Source: Thelonectria olida (taxonomy: Eukaryota; Ascomycota; Sordariomycetes; Hypocreales; Nectriaceae). From it: a stretch of 64,000 nt of DNA. This document shows positions 43,545-54,863 of this stretch, in pieces (position 1 is the first letter of the stretch; the number at the start of each line of letters is the position of its first letter). The position numbers and the translations under genes were made by a program. Location: the NCBI GenBank assembly GCA_020736575.1, contig JAGPYM010000019.1, positions 558,001 to 622,000 of the forward strand. Reading direction: 5' to 3'. The notes beneath the pieces were generated by a model. That model saw only the letters and a program-made list of their open reading frames with translations, ran no database searches and was not told where the DNA came from.

Positions 43545-44520
43545 ATGATCATGTCGCGAGTGACCAACCTTAACTTCATTGCTAAAGCCGACCTCATGCA
43601 GTTGGACGATCTCCTTGTATTTTTGACGCAACAAAAAAAAATTCTCAACGCCCTCTCCAAAGCACTCGAGACTCTTCAACACAACGTCACTCGTAACCAA
43701 AGATACCAGCGCATCAAACCGACATTGAATTTCATTTACAGCAAGTCGAGTGAGAATTCTGAGACCCGTCGTCGTCAAGAGGCTCTAAAGGAATTGGATC
43801 ATGTCTCCAAGTCTCTGTGCGTCTTTGCCTTAACGGACAAACAAATTCTCAGTTTAGCAAACGCTTCGTTCGATGCTTTGATTAACGGAATTCGCGAATT
43901 CACCGAGGCCGAACCTGGCCGGCCCGAGCTCATCAATTCCGCCATCGGTGGCTACGTACACGATTCGTTGTCCGACCTTACAGGTGACAAGTTCAGAATC
44001 ACAGGTGAGACTCTATTCTAATATAAACAGTACACATAAGTAACTCCATAGCAAAGGTGACAGACCGGTGAAAAGAGCCAGAACGTCTGCTCGGAAAGAC
44101 CATCCCAAGGCTACGAGGCTCGAGCCAGGGGGTCGCGATTCCGCGTTAAAATCTCAATCTTTAGCCTTCCAACAAAACCCCTTTCGCAATGCCGCGGACC
44201 AGGTCCCTTTGAGCTATTCTCCAATTGCCAACCCGGTCAACTTCGACTCTCTGTCCGAGAACTCTCACCAGAATCTATGGTTGACTACGAACTTGGATTA
44301 CCCTGGGGATGAGTGGCCCGGATGGTTCGCTCGCGGCGTCACATTAGATATCGCTGGGCTGGACACAGAGAGCGCAAATCCCCAACAGGATTCGCTTGGT
44401 GCGGTACCTGCCACTTCAGAGACTGAGTGGCTGGGCCGTGGAATAGGCTTGGAATACGACTTGTTTGGGACTGGCAATGCCGACGGTACTGTTCAAACAG
44501 AGTCACTTCCAGAGTTATAA
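43545..44520 (+). CDS. Hypothetical helical protein, two exons
   Basis: Exons 43545..44004 and 44057..44520 (52-nt intron, phase 1) encode 307 residues. Exon 1 is almost wholly helical, with LMQLDDLLVFLTQQKKILNA, LSKALETLQHNV and EALKELDHVSKSLCVFAL. It looks like a regulatory or docking bundle. Exon 2 begins with a basic stretch (DRPVKRARTSARKDHPK), probably a nuclear signal. Its disordered acidic C-terminus with Trp and Leu residues (EWPGWFARGVTLDIAGLD, EWLGRGIGLEYDLFG) resembles a transcriptional activation segment in composition. No DNA-binding domain was seen. The acceptor gcaaag is preferred over an earlier AG that breaks the frame. Confidence 0.55.
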
Positions 44521-44636
44521 CCACTGTCATATGGTACGGACCAAGAAGGTAGGACTGTTTCAACCCGTGATCTATCAGGAACTGAATCTCTGTATAAAGA
44601 GCCCCCTCTCGACAGCTGACAGACTTCCGCCTTGCT

Positions 44637-45058
44637 TCAGCTCAGCGGCATAATCACAACCGCAGAATGAGCCTCCAGATGGATGGCATTCTCGTCAGTG
44701 ATGGTATAGCCCTTGTACACCTCGTCGCAAGTCTCTCCACCGACATCGAACTTTCCGATGATGAGGAACACCACGCAGGGCGTCGTAATAGGTTCCTGCC
44801 GATTCGAGGTCCGGGTTTCGAAATATTCGGCCGTTTTGAGGCCAAACTAATACATTTTCCGTAAGTATTGCATCTTCCTCGATCAAAGAAAGCACGCACA
44901 CTTTCTCTTACTGCGTTCTCGATCTCGACTTTCGATGGCCCGCGAATTTTCTCGTAGAGGACCCGTTTGTCGGTGGGATCCGTTTTTCCGAAAATCGGCA
45001 TTGCGAGGCGTAATCGCGCATGAGCTTGTCTCTTGTCGCCGGCGACAGCTTGGGGGAA
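44637..45058 (-). CDS. Partial gene model, unrecognised protein (3' exons)
   Basis: Two exons, complement(join(44637..44846,44912..45058)), join in phase 0 through a 65-nt intron with a canonical gtaaga donor. They encode a 118-residue C-terminal part: HARLRLAMPIFGKTDPTDKR, EKIRGPSKVEIENA, then FGLKTAEYFETRTSNRQE, CVVFLIIGKFDVGG and a final HSAVVIMPLS. An in-frame stop precedes 45058, next to an acceptor (taatag), so at least one more exon should lie upstream towards 45290, but I could not fix it. Competing frames exist on both strands. The family is unknown. The start and N-terminus are unresolved. Confidence 0.35.
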
Positions 45059-45654
45059 CTATTATGTCGACGCTACTGTCAAATCTCGCGATGAGGAAGT
45101 CGTGTCTTCTGTGGGGTTCATCGGCGCTAAGATCTTCCGCTCCGAAGTCCTCTTTACTCGAGGACCATCCAGTAAGTTGCATGGAGTTTATGGTAGACGA
45201 ATCATGCTCAGTATCCGATCCTGGCATCCTGGCAGACACCCTGTATCCTGGGGCATCGCCTACGGGAGGGCAGTCTAAAATAATTCGCACCGATCACAAG
45301 GCGAGTTATTTTGCTGTTGGATCAGTTGTGAAATCTCGCAATCGCGATGCGAAGGTTGCGGGGTTAATGCCGCGGATTACCCGACCGCACGGAAATGTAA
45401 CCAGGTTGCCAACAATGCAGAAAAAGGCTCGAGGGGAAACGGGTGAAGTCGGGACGGCTGGTCGATGTCAATGGCGGAGTGGAGTGTTTCGGATCAACTT
45501 CGGCTATCGATCAACCCCACTCGCTGGGCTTGGCTGCTGAACCAGGACAATCGAGAACCCCTTGAACTGGACGGACCGAGTCTAGGCACAGCCGATGACA
45601 TTCCAGTCAACTGCTAAAGCTTCGAGAACGTCGGTTTTCTAGTACGACTTAACG
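45059..45654. other. Region upstream of the NLR gene
   Basis: It probably contains the missing 5' exons of the minus-strand gene (45059-45290) and the NLR promoter. The plus-strand frame 44935..45540 is not supported. Confidence 0.35.
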
Positions 45655-48600
45655 ATGACGTCTTCAACAATGCAGAATCAAGGCTTCCGGCATAGGTTAC
45701 GCGAGCGACTAAATCGATTTCGTCGCAAATCCCGCAATTCATTGGACGATGGCAATATTCACTTGCCTCAAAGTACCCAACAAGACCCAGATCTTGCGAC
45801 TAGGTGAGTGTGTCATCTTATCAGTCAGAGCGTGCTAATCAGATAATCAGCACAGCTTCAATCTCCCAATACGTGACATCCACTGCCGGCTCACTGCCTT
45901 CCAACCAAACGAATGATGCCCCTAGAGAATGTGCCAACACTGGCGATGACGAAGCTCAAAACCAAACCCATCAAATGGCCCCCGGCACCACCCGTCTTGA
46001 TCAGCGTCTCACTACCGATCCGTCGACTGTTGAAGATGACATGGCGGGTGTTGTTATTTCATCGGACCTTTGGAGTACAGCGTACCGTGAGGCAGTCGAA
46101 AGCCTCGGAGAAGAGATAGATGTTGCTATACTCAAGGGCAGAAACGTCGAGCAGCTTTTCAGAGAACTCGAAGAGATTGACAAGGAAGCCACTCAGGAGT
46201 CCGTCTTCTTGAAGGGGGTGAAATATTTGCAATCTATACAAGTCCCGCTCGAGAGATTCAAGTTGGCTCTAGACCTGGCCAGTCCACTGACGAGTCTTGA
46301 GCCAACTGCGTCAACGGTTTTTGGTGTGGTCAGAAGCGTGACAGCGGTAAGCTTGGTTCATATATGTTACACATTGCAATTTCAGCCATGATTGTATCAG
46401 AAAAACTGATTCACGTCTACACAGATTGCCATCATCTTTTCAACTGCCGACCTGGAGTTCGCAAAGCAAATTGGGGAAATGCTTGAGCAAATTGCCTACA
46501 TCGATGACTGTGACACGCTCGGCCAGAAAGCGGACAAGGAAGATATTCACAAGGTAATCTATAGTCAATTAGTCAATTCTGCGAAGCCTTCCTAACACTT
46601 TTCAGGCACTCGTCTTGGTGTATCAAAAACTTCTCGAGTTCTACAAAGTTGCATTTGAGATCCTTACTAGGAAAGGAGCAAAACTGGTCATGAGGCTGAT
46701 CTTGGAGAACGGTCGTCTACCAAGCATTGTCCAAGACTTCTTGAGACATGCTGACACTCTTCGAAAACTCGTTCAAAAAGCGACGTGGGAGATTGTTGAG
46801 GATATTAAAGCCATGCTCTATGACCAAGAAAGTAAGTTTTTATAATCTAATCTTGTGGACGTATTCTTATCCCGGGCCTTAGTTGGTAGGTGGCTAGGCA
46901 GCGACAAGATGAGTCGCCAGAGTCAATACCATGCCTCTCTACAGGATCTTCGAGCTGATCAGGCTTGCGAGTTCTTGCTGACGAATCCCAAATTTATCCA
47001 TTGGGATTGCGCCTCCGATTCCCAGCAGTTGGTAGTTCTTGGTGATATGGGCTGTGGAAAAACCGTTGCTATGGCATTTCTTGTTGACGAGCTGCGTCGA
47101 AGGAGCGAGCACCGACTTCCTCAACCCAAGGTATGCTATTACTATTGCCGAGACGACGAGACTGGCCACGCTATTCAAATATTCTCTGGCCTGATTCTAT
47201 CGCTCCTCGAACAGCTCCCTGGCCTGAAGAAAAGATTCTTCGAATGGTATAAGCAGGCTCAGGCTTCTGGGAATTTCGAGCCAGCAAAGAGCACCAAGAA
47301 ACTAGAAGAGTTCCTGCAAGGGGTGCTGGAAGCAATCGATCGTCCAGTTTACCTAGTCATTGACGGTCTGGATGAGTGTGATAGAGCGTCTCGGAACATA
47401 CTTCTCAAATCGCTGAGAACTTTGTCGCAAAAGATTCCGAGGCTCAAAGCTGTTTTGTCTTCCCGCCCTCGGGAAGAGATCTTGCAACAACTGAATGAAA
47501 TGGCTAGGATCGATCTGGTTTCCGATGCTAAGCGAGATGGCATTATCGTTGAGCAAACAGTCGAGAGGCAATTACTCCATCTGTCGAAAGACGTCAAAGT
47601 ACTCATCATAGAGAGACTATCTCGTTTAGCTCAAGGAAGGGCGATATGGACGAAGATGATCATCGAACTCATCGAAGTCCGTGGAATCACGGCGCTTGGT
47701 CCGATGCGACGTTTTTTGGAAGACGTACGACTACCCGAACAGCTCACAAAGCTCTACGTAACTTTATTTTCACGATGCACTTCAAATGAACCCGAAAACC
47801 AGGAGCTCGCCAGCACAGCTTTGAAACTTCTTGCCATCGCTCGCAGGCCACTGAGTATACTGGAACTCGCCTGGGCAGTTGCATTAGGTACCGCCCAGCA
47901 GGACGTAACCAAAGTGGCCGCTCTTGGTGATTTGGTAGACCATCAAAGAGTGATGAGTCTTATTCATCCGTTCATTGCTCGTGTGGATTTCAGCGACGTG
48001 AAGAAGCGTCAAGTTCAACTCATACATCAGTCGGTGAAGGAGTTCATCAGAGACGAGTTGACTTTGAATCAGTCTTTTCTACAAACTCCGGCTACCTCAA
48101 ATGCAGCTGACCAAGCTTCACCTCATCAACGCATCAAGAGTCTGGAGGCATTTATCTTGGATATCTGCATCAAATATCTTCGATTAGATGACATAGACAT
48201 AGCTAATCTGTTTTCTGAAGAGCAAGTGGCGATCGAAGAGCTGCCTCATGATCTCGATTTGTTCGATGATGACAGAGAGGCGCCCGAGTACGATCCATGT
48301 TGCACGTGGGAAGCCTGGGAACAAGACATGATTCGCTACGATCCGGCGGATCGTGGCTTTGGGGAGTTCTTTATCTACGCATCATGCCATTGGCTTGACC
48401 ATTTTGGCGCTATCACTGTCGAACCTCTTCCAAGCCTGTCGAGCATAGAGAATCTGTGCCAAGCGGGCTCGACTCGACTTGACAATTGGATTGAACAAAA
48501 CCGTCGTCCGGATTGCGCGATCAAGCCCAGATTCGAATTTGATAGCGGTCTGTATGATCCCCTCAGCATCACTTCGCTCTACGGCTCTGAAGCCATGCTA

Positions 48601-49557
48601 CGTGATATGCTTGAGAATTCGGACTTTGGTGAAGACAAATTCCTTCCAAACCCAGCTTTGGGGGCCGCTGATCAAATTCTTCAGTGGGGCGACTTGTCTA
48701 GGCTCAGGATACTCTTGGAGAGTAATCTTGGCTATCAACTTCAGAGTTTTGCCTTTTTTCGGCTCGTCATTGGGCGATGGTCTGCTCCTGGTACACGCTG
48801 CAACGATTGGGATCTAGCGTTTGATCTTGTCGATTGCGTGCTAGATATCTTGGTTCGGGAGCAATGGGGCAATGAACTCTTGTGCATGGCTGCCGGCGCA
48901 GGTTGTATACCCATAGTTCGGCGGCTGATGATGAAAGCTCAACAAGACACAGAGCTTAGGAGCGAATTACTGCGTGGGTCCCGATGCGAACAGCAGCTTC
49001 CATTTGGAAAATTAATGCATCAATCGATTGGAGAGGCTGTTTTGGGAAACCACGTCGATGTGGTGGAATACTTATTGGAGGAGAACGGTATCGAAGCACA
49101 CCTCCAATTCCGCAACTCGCGTGGTGAAAACGTTCTACATTTGGCATCAAGGCACTGCAACCCGGCGATGTTCCGGCTGTTGGTGCCCCGTTTCCAGGAA
49201 GGCATACAGCAGACAGACGACCAGGGAGACACGGCCCTAGTGAGGATTATTATGAGCTCGTCATCCTCAAGGGGCCGGTATGGGTCGGCGAGCACACTGC
49301 TCTTGCAAGATGGTGCCAATTGGGATAGCCAGTCTTGCGATGAGCAGCAGGATCCTTTGCGCATAGCTGTGCGGCTTGGTGATTTAGACATGTGTCACCT
49401 CTTGGTCCGTATTGGCAAGATGAATCCTCTTTCAGCTATGGCGCGTGATGATGATGGGCAAATGATTCTGAAGGATGAAACTCCTGAGAACGCGAACAAT
49501 ATGCTGGAGATTCTACAATTTCTACGTGCCAACATAGCGTCGACATCGGCTCCGTAA
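45655..49557 (+). CDS. NACHT-ankyrin NLR-type STAND receptor
   Basis: Five exons: 45655..45803, 45851..46346, 46425..46553, 46606..46831 and 46883..49557, encoding 1224 residues with all phases consistent. Residues ~110-335 form a helical N-terminal domain (ASPLTSLEPTASTVFGVVRS, LVYQKLLEFYKVAFEIL) of the kind that precedes NACHT in fungal NLRs, perhaps DUF7708-like. The NACHT domain follows: P-loop LGDMGCGKT (about residue 386), Walker B VYLVIDGLDECD (about 488), and a sensor-like AVLSSRPREEI. From about residue 950 come ankyrin-type repeats (GNHVDVVEYLLEENGIE, GENVLHLASRHCNPAMFRLL, DQGDTALVRII). Fungal NLRs act in heterokaryon incompatibility and defence, with nucleotide-driven oligomerisation signalling to cell death. 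The ligand and the exact role of this one are unknown. It is the only uninterrupted NLR here. Confidence 0.85.
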
Positions 49558-50599
49558 CGGTACCGCAGGACGGAATCCCTGAGCGAATCAGGCACCAAAG
49601 CCACCAGCACCAGCACCGTCCGTCCTGGCTACCTCTTCAACCATCACTGCTCAGATCTGTTGTTACGCCCGTTGGGAGATTTCTTCCACACTGACACGCT
49701 CTACCTATGCTTTAGCATCAGGTGACGCTACCACACAATAGTTTTCCTGGACCACACCGGAAGGCTTGAGCTGTTGAAACCTTGCTTAGGAAGGGATGTA
49801 CTGGGGGGCAATGGGGGGCCTTCAGATTACGTTCTCTCGATGAGCTCAGGACGGTCTTTGAGAAAGTTACTGGGACCAAGATTAATACCGTGCGTATGGG
49901 CAGCGACGTTGCTTCAACTCTCTTTATGAACAGTCAATTTCATTGCTATATCTTTTGATCCTGTGACCTGTTGTGTAAGCCTACCTACTATTATAGAGGC
50001 TACTTCAACCCTTTCTATACCAAAGGAACTACTTTTAGTGCTAACTTCAACCAAGTAAAGCAAAAATTAGATCTTTAGCTTTGCTTCGTTTATCTTATTT
50101 CGCCCGCAACAGAGAGCATACCTGTCTAAAAGTCATCCAGTCTGTATTACATAATTACACTGCAAAGTGTATAAGGTCGAACGTTGTTATTCCACATCTC
50201 GACTATCTGAGGCTCGATTTTGGCTAGCTCTTGACGTCGATATCGTGAGAAAGCCGGGCAAGAGATCATGGTTGTGTTCCGACCGGGAGGCTGCTGAACG
50301 ATAGACTAACGCCATTACAGCCACTACACATCACCCCAGCCTTAGCCATTCATAACTCAGGCGGACTTAGCAATCGGAATTGCCAGGCTTTCGTCACGTG
50401 TGGGAGACATGCTAGTTAGCCCTGCCCTCATAATTCATAGCTTGCCTGGTATCTGTTGCATGCCGGTTCCGGTGCTGCCGGGCAAGGAGAAGGAGAGCTC
50501 TTCGATTCAAGATGCAGCTGGAAGCTCGAGGACTTGGCCCTGCACCATCGACCAACCCAGCGTCATTCAATCACTAATTAACCCCCCTGTTGAACTACA
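49558..50599. other. Convergent intergenic stretch, no supported gene
   Basis: It separates the 3' ends of the NLR and the next minus-strand gene. A small plus-strand frame (50400..50678) overlaps that gene's end and is rejected. I see no repeats. Confidence 0.5.
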
Positions 50600-51379
50600 T
50601 CACCGGTCACCGAACACGACAACCCATCCAAGTCCTCGCATCATATCCTTTACCAAAGGGGTCAAAGTTCCAATGTAGACTCTGACGATGATCCTCTGCA
50701 GTGAAGAAATGGCTTTTAGCTGCGCATCAATTCGCAGCAATGCCTCTCGAACAAACTGTGAGTTGTCCTCGTCTGCCCCGATCAGGAAACTGGAATTTTT
50801 GCTGTGAACGAAAGTTTCCAGTGTCGTAAGGTTCGTGCAGTTTTCCTGAAGAAGTCTCAAACTCTGCCGGCCATCTTCCCTGAGCTTGACCTCACAGGGT
50901 TGATCTTCTCTATTCTCTGCGACTGGGAAGTTGATACATAAATGAGACAGTAAATTTGCATTGACGGGTCCGATGCAGTCCAAGAAGGATTGTAGGAGGT
51001 CGACTTGTTGCTGCGTCGTATCCACCAAAATGAAACGGCTCATACCATATAGCACTGCCCTTGCCTCGCCATATATCTGTCGGTTGCTATGCAGTAACGC
51101 AAGCCAGCGAATGGGTTTATCGGGCGCAAATGTCTCTACCCGAGATCCCTTGTCTTGAAAAAGATAGATTGGGTGCCCCACCACGAGGACTCGTTTGTAT
51201 ATATCATTGCGAATCCTTTTGGGCAGGTCCAAAAAGCTGATCGTGCCAGAGGTCGCTGGCTGTGAAGCCACTCCAGATCTCGAGCCCGACATGGGGTGAT
51301 GGTGGGGAGGTTTCGAAGGGGAGGCGCGTCCGGACGGCGATGTGTTTGAGATCTGGGTCTTCGTATGTTCAGAACCCAT
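50600..51379 (-). CDS. F-box/2EXR-like hypothetical protein
   Basis: A single exon of 259 residues from the ATG at 51379. After a disordered Ser/His/Pro-rich N-terminus (residues 1-45) comes a block typical of the many fungal F-box-like or 2EXR-type proteins: TISFLDLPKRIRNDIYKRVL, then IRWLALLHSNRQIYGEARAV, LYGMSRFILVD, and LLSHLCINFP. The remainder is helical and ends in a strand-rich segment (IIVRVYIGTLTPLVKDMM). These proteins are usually lineage-specific, and some may act as ubiquitin-ligase adaptors. No function can be fixed. The domain resemblance is by pattern only. Confidence 0.6.
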   Translation of the reverse strand: MGSEHTKTQISNTSPSGRASPSKPPHHHPMSGSRSGVASQPATSGTISFLDLPKRIRNDIYKRVLVVGHPIYLFQDKGSRVETFAPDKPIRWLALLHSNRQIYGEARAVLYGMSRFILVDTTQQQVDLLQSFLDCIGPVNANLLSHLCINFPVAENREDQPCEVKLREDGRQSLRLLQENCTNLTTLETFVHSKNSSFLIGADEDNSQFVREALLRIDAQLKAISSLQRIIVRVYIGTLTPLVKDMMRGLGWVVVFGDR

Positions 51380-51831
51380 GATGAGTCAGTGTCGCTGAGA
51401 TAGGATATTTTGCTCAGAGACCCGTTGTGGTGCGGTGAACGTCAGTCGACTACGCCAGTCCTTAAATATCGAAGATGCAAGGCATTCCACGAAAGGTCAC
51501 TGGTACGTGGTGGTAGTTGGTCGGTCTGGGCGGGTGTGCGTCTCAGGGTGTGGCGTGGCTGTGAGGGGTTGTTAGATGGTCTTCGCATATAGAACGCGCC
51601 GTAATATGTTGTTCACATACCGATCGTGACGAGTCTGGAAGCGTAGCTCAGAAAAGGGTAGACAATAAGTCGTGAGCTCCACCATCGAGTTGAATTTGAG
51701 AAGAGGAAAATTGTATGTACAGAATCAGTCCGTGTGCGGGGTAGATATCCAAGTGGGACCACTGACTTGCCCCTTCTGCCTAATTAGTCACCTGACAGTC
51801 CCGCTCACCGGACATAGCTTCTGACCCATAG
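51380..51831. other. Promoter/spacer, no supported gene
   Basis: The upstream region of the minus-strand F-box-like gene. The 60-codon frame at 51410 is not supported. Confidence 0.45.
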
Positions 51832-52125
51832 TTGCTAAAACCGATGGAACAAAGGGAAAGAACTTCACAAACAGCGAGAACGAAATTTTTGAAACAACAG
51901 CCTCATAAGGAACCCATCACTCCCGCTCGTGGCCGCAATGACTTCGACGGATCACTGAGAGCACACCGCGAAAACCACGCGTCCATCAACGATGTGGCTA
52001 GCCGAGCACCGAGCTTCGTGGACGAGAATGGGGACACGGCGATCACAGTGGCAAGACGGAATAGGTATGAGAGAGTCGCTCAGATACTAGTCAGGAGAGC
52101 TAGCTTGAATTCGACGCAGAAGTAA
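51832..52125 (+). pseudogene. Ankyrin-repeat scrap
   Basis: A short frame ending in FVDENGDTAITVARRNRYER and VAQILVRRA, the consensus of an ankyrin repeat. No true ATG lies at its 5' end. It resembles the ankyrin part of fungal NLRs and has no partner exons, so I treat it as a leftover fragment. It opens a ~1.7-kb patchwork of gene pieces. Confidence 0.5.
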
Positions 52126-52439
52126 TGACAATGGCTATAACAAGATTTCGAATGCCTACAACTGCTGCCGTCTTTATGTTTCGAACAAGGAGTCCAGCTG
52201 AACCGTAACTGAAAGTCGTGATGTCGTTCTCGGATTCGCTTCAGTGAAACATTCTCGAGTGGCCATTCCTCAAACTTGGCGAGAACTACCTGGACTTCGG
52301 TCTCATCAGACGCCGCCTGTGACAACGCGGGGATAAGAATGCCACTTTCCTGGGTATACTCCTCCCGATGGGCACATCTTAATCTCAAGGACGGTCTTCC
52401 CCGGCGAGGGGGCTCAATACGAGCGGCAGCATCTTACAT

Positions 52440-52860
52440 TATACGAGCAGCGGAACTCGAGACTTTGCATCGCTTGCGTGGGCATTGCTCTTCGCTGACA
52501 GTCTTGTCGCCTTCTTGGCCCCTTTCTTCGCCTTCTGTTGGAGAGGGACAATAGTCCTCGTCACGAAGCCGACCAGTGTCATACCGTTCACTTCCTTAGC
52601 ACTCGCTGCCCGCGTCGATGACGCTCATTGCCGTCTTGTACAAATCTATGCAGGGCCTCACGACAGGCACGGCAGCGCGTCATACAACCCAGTGGTCGAA
52701 AAGGGGACATCCGGGTTCCTGATGACAATTCAGGAGTGCCCTCCAACGATACTTGGGCCTCGGGGTCACCAGATCCGTGACTAGCCGTTTCAAGATCTTG
52801 CCTCGGGCCGGTTCTGCGACAGCTGTCTTTCGGGCGACGTGTTGCGCGTCCCAAGAATGC
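52440..52860 (-). pseudogene. Decayed copy of the 32339..33844 gene (C-terminal third)
   Basis: Matching words in the same order, on the same strand, as 32540-32900 include CCCCTTTCTTYGCCT, a GACAATAGTCCTCRTCAC segment, GGGTTCCTGATGA and TTGGGCYT. By eye the similarity is clear but heavily diverged with small insertions, and the reading frame is broken. It shows that the 32.3-kb gene belongs to a family or was copied locally. Its 5' end at 52440 is approximate. Confidence 0.6.
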
Positions 52861-52861
52861 C

Positions 52862-53080
52862 AACGAGGCCAAGTATTCATTGGCCACCTCTTATAGGTCT
52901 CAACAATATCGATAAAACCGATATCAGCCATGAGATCCTTGATCTTCGTGATATCTTGGTAAGGACGGCCGAGATCGATGGATGCATTGTGTAGGTAATG
53001 TAGCCACTTTGAAAGCGCGTGCTCATTCGTGAGGGCACTTGCGTGCAACAAGCGGGAATCCTTGTGATCAGTCTGGAGCT
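52862..53080 (-). pseudogene. Fragment of a LaeA-like methyltransferase
   Basis: The minus-strand translation reads ALSKWLHYLHNASIDLGRPY, then IKDLMADIGFIDIVETYKRW and PMNTWPR. It matches the intact gene at 41908-42090 residue by residue with few substitutions. Motif I and both ends are missing. It abuts the 32339-gene fragment directly at about 52861, and a 164-codon frame (52680..53174) runs through both. Confidence 0.8.
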
Positions 53081-53179
53081 CGCGTATACCATCGAGGACA
53101 ATCTTGGCCAGTCGAATAAAGACGTCCGAAACCTGCTCGCCATGTTTGAGACCAATCGGGGCCTCGACCAGCACCTCTA

Positions 53180-53496
53180 TCGACGACGTCCGCCAGCCTG
53201 AACCGGATCCGTTAACCCTGGCGCGGTACTCGTGCTTCTACTGGGTTGACCACCTTAGCGGTGCCATGTCGCACGAAACGTCGAGGCCCATCGACGACCT
53301 CCGGGACGACGGCACAGTCCATCAGTTTCTCAGCAAGAAGTATCTCTACTGGCTCGAGGCGCTGAGTCTTCTCCGAGGCATGCCTGAAGGAGTGGTTGCG
53401 ATGACGAAGCTTGATTCGTATTCAGATGGCCCTCTCGCAAGCCTTCCAGGGCTCGGCATAAACAATTCAGTATCTTCTAGTGGTCATATGGATTGA
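53180..53496 (+). pseudogene. NLR C-terminal scrap (post-NACHT region)
   Basis: The plus-strand translation PDPLTLARYSCFYWVDHL, then DDGTVHQFLSKKYLYWLEAL, corresponds to NPDPLASIRYSCVSWVDHL and VVHDFLRKKYLYWLESL of the WD40-NLR pseudogene at 59-62 kb. It has neither a NACHT domain nor WD40 repeats and ends in a stop at 53496. It is oriented opposite to the methyltransferase fragment, which it adjoins. Confidence 0.75.
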
Positions 53497-53888
53497 GTTT
53501 CCCATTTCTATTTGCACTTGTAGCTGTAGTCGTAGAAGGGCGATTACGATGACGACGGAGAAGTCACTGGAATCGTACGATGTGCTAAGGATGATAATGT
53601 ATCAGATACCTATCTGATAAGAACCTACAAGCATGCCGGATTTCTTGCGTCAGATCCAATACTACTAAACGACACCTAAGCGGGAATACAATGCAATTTG
53701 TTAGATAATGAATCCGAAACAAGCAACGCAAATGCTGCGTCGAAGTAACGTCCGTGGTCTCACTCACTCTAGGTCTATATGAACAATGTTTTCGCCACTG
53801 GATCGATAAAAGATTTTAAGAACCCCCGCGTTTTCACCCATAGATGGCGATCCATTAGATGATAGGAATCTAACCTAGATTATGTCTA
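53497..53888. other. Intergenic, no supported gene
   Basis: This lies between the NLR scrap and the 3' end of the minus-strand kinase-like gene. I see no features. Confidence 0.5.
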
Positions 53889-54863
53889 CTATGGACAACG
53901 CCACAATGAGTATTCCGAAAAGGCAAAGAATGCGTCTTCGAAGGGTTTGGTAACCTTATCAGGCCAGTCCTCAGCACGCCAATCGTGGTAAATATTCACT
54001 CCGTACATCATTTTACAATATTCCCAGTATTCCGGGTACCAACCCGCCTGCTCCCAGTCTATGATGGCACGGATCTTCGGGGGGGAAGCGGTTGAGATGA
54101 TGATGTTGCCCAGAGTAAGATCCCCGTGCGTAAAATAAACATTTCCAGTATCAGGGATCAAGTCTCGATACATGTCGGGATGGTCAAGACCGGGAATCCC
54201 GTCGGGTCCAGGTCTCTGACGAGTTGCAGCAGCAAATAGCCAGTCATTGAAGGACTTGATATTTTGAAACGGGCCTTCTTCGTAGTCAAGTCTAAAGAAT
54301 CTGTCCTGCACTGCTCCACCATTAACAGATGCTACGCTGAAGTTAGCAGTATCCTGTATCAAAAAGGGAAGTGAAGTACCGATCTGATTGGGGCATTCTT
54401 GAGTAATAAGCCTCAGTGATTCTATAATTTGACGGAGTTCGCTTCTAATAAATTCCTTATCATCTTCGGTGAGAGACGGCCAAGCTTCTCGCAATGTCTT
54501 TCCGTGAATAAGACTCATATAAATGAAGTTTTGGTCACCATGTCTTCTCCAACCGAAAACCTCGGGAACAGGAATTTCACCATTCGGGAAGATCTGTCGA
54601 ATGGCACGCATCGCTTGTACCTCCTCCAGCCTCAGGTGAGACACGTGGTCAATCTTAACAGCAATATTCAGACTCTCGATCCTTACGACACGGGCTCCTC
54701 CGTCTCCGTAGTCTTCAATGATTGAAGTCGGCGTGGGAAGCTGCGGTCTGGGAGACCCATCTGATTGAAAGAATGAAGAGTCAAGAAAGTCCGTCTCTGT
54801 CTTTGAAACATCTGGTAGAGTCGAGGTATCCAGATACGGTCGACATGACTCGTTTGGCGCCAT
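53889..54863 (-). CDS. APH-type (aminoglycoside phosphotransferase-fold) kinase-like protein
   Basis: A single exon, 324 residues from the ATG at 54863 (the longer frame begins with TTG). The protein-kinase-like fold of the APH family is visible: VVRIESLNIAVKIDHVSHLR (the Lys equivalent in AVK), EEVQAMRAIR, and the hinge FIYMSLIHGKTLREAW. The catalytic loop is FTHGDLTLGNIIIS (about residue 245, with catalytic Asp and Asn), and the metal-binding IDWEQAGWYPEYWEY follows. Fungi carry many such genes, usually of unknown substrate (small molecules such as choline-like or hydroxylated metabolites). Antibiotic resistance should not be assumed. All key residues appear present, so an active phosphotransferase is plausible. 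Confidence 0.85.
   Translation of the reverse strand: MAPNESCRPYLDTSTLPDVSKTETDFLDSSFFQSDGSPRPQLPTPTSIIEDYGDGGARVVRIESLNIAVKIDHVSHLRLEEVQAMRAIRQIFPNGEIPVPEVFGWRRHGDQNFIYMSLIHGKTLREAWPSLTEDDKEFIRSELRQIIESLRLITQECPNQIGTSLPFLIQDTANFSVASVNGGAVQDRFFRLDYEEGPFQNIKSFNDWLFAAATRQRPGPDGIPGLDHPDMYRDLIPDTGNVYFTHGDLTLGNIIISTASPPKIRAIIDWEQAGWYPEYWEYCKMMYGVNIYHDWRAEDWPDKVTKPFEDAFFAFSEYSLWRCP

Noticed and set aside
44935..45540. 201-codon plus-strand frame
   Set aside because: Opposes the better-supported spliced minus-strand frame and has no recognisable motif.
53889..54863. Antibiotic resistance gene
   Set aside because: The APH fold is clear, but fungal members of this superfamily are abundant with unknown substrates, so resistance is not claimed.
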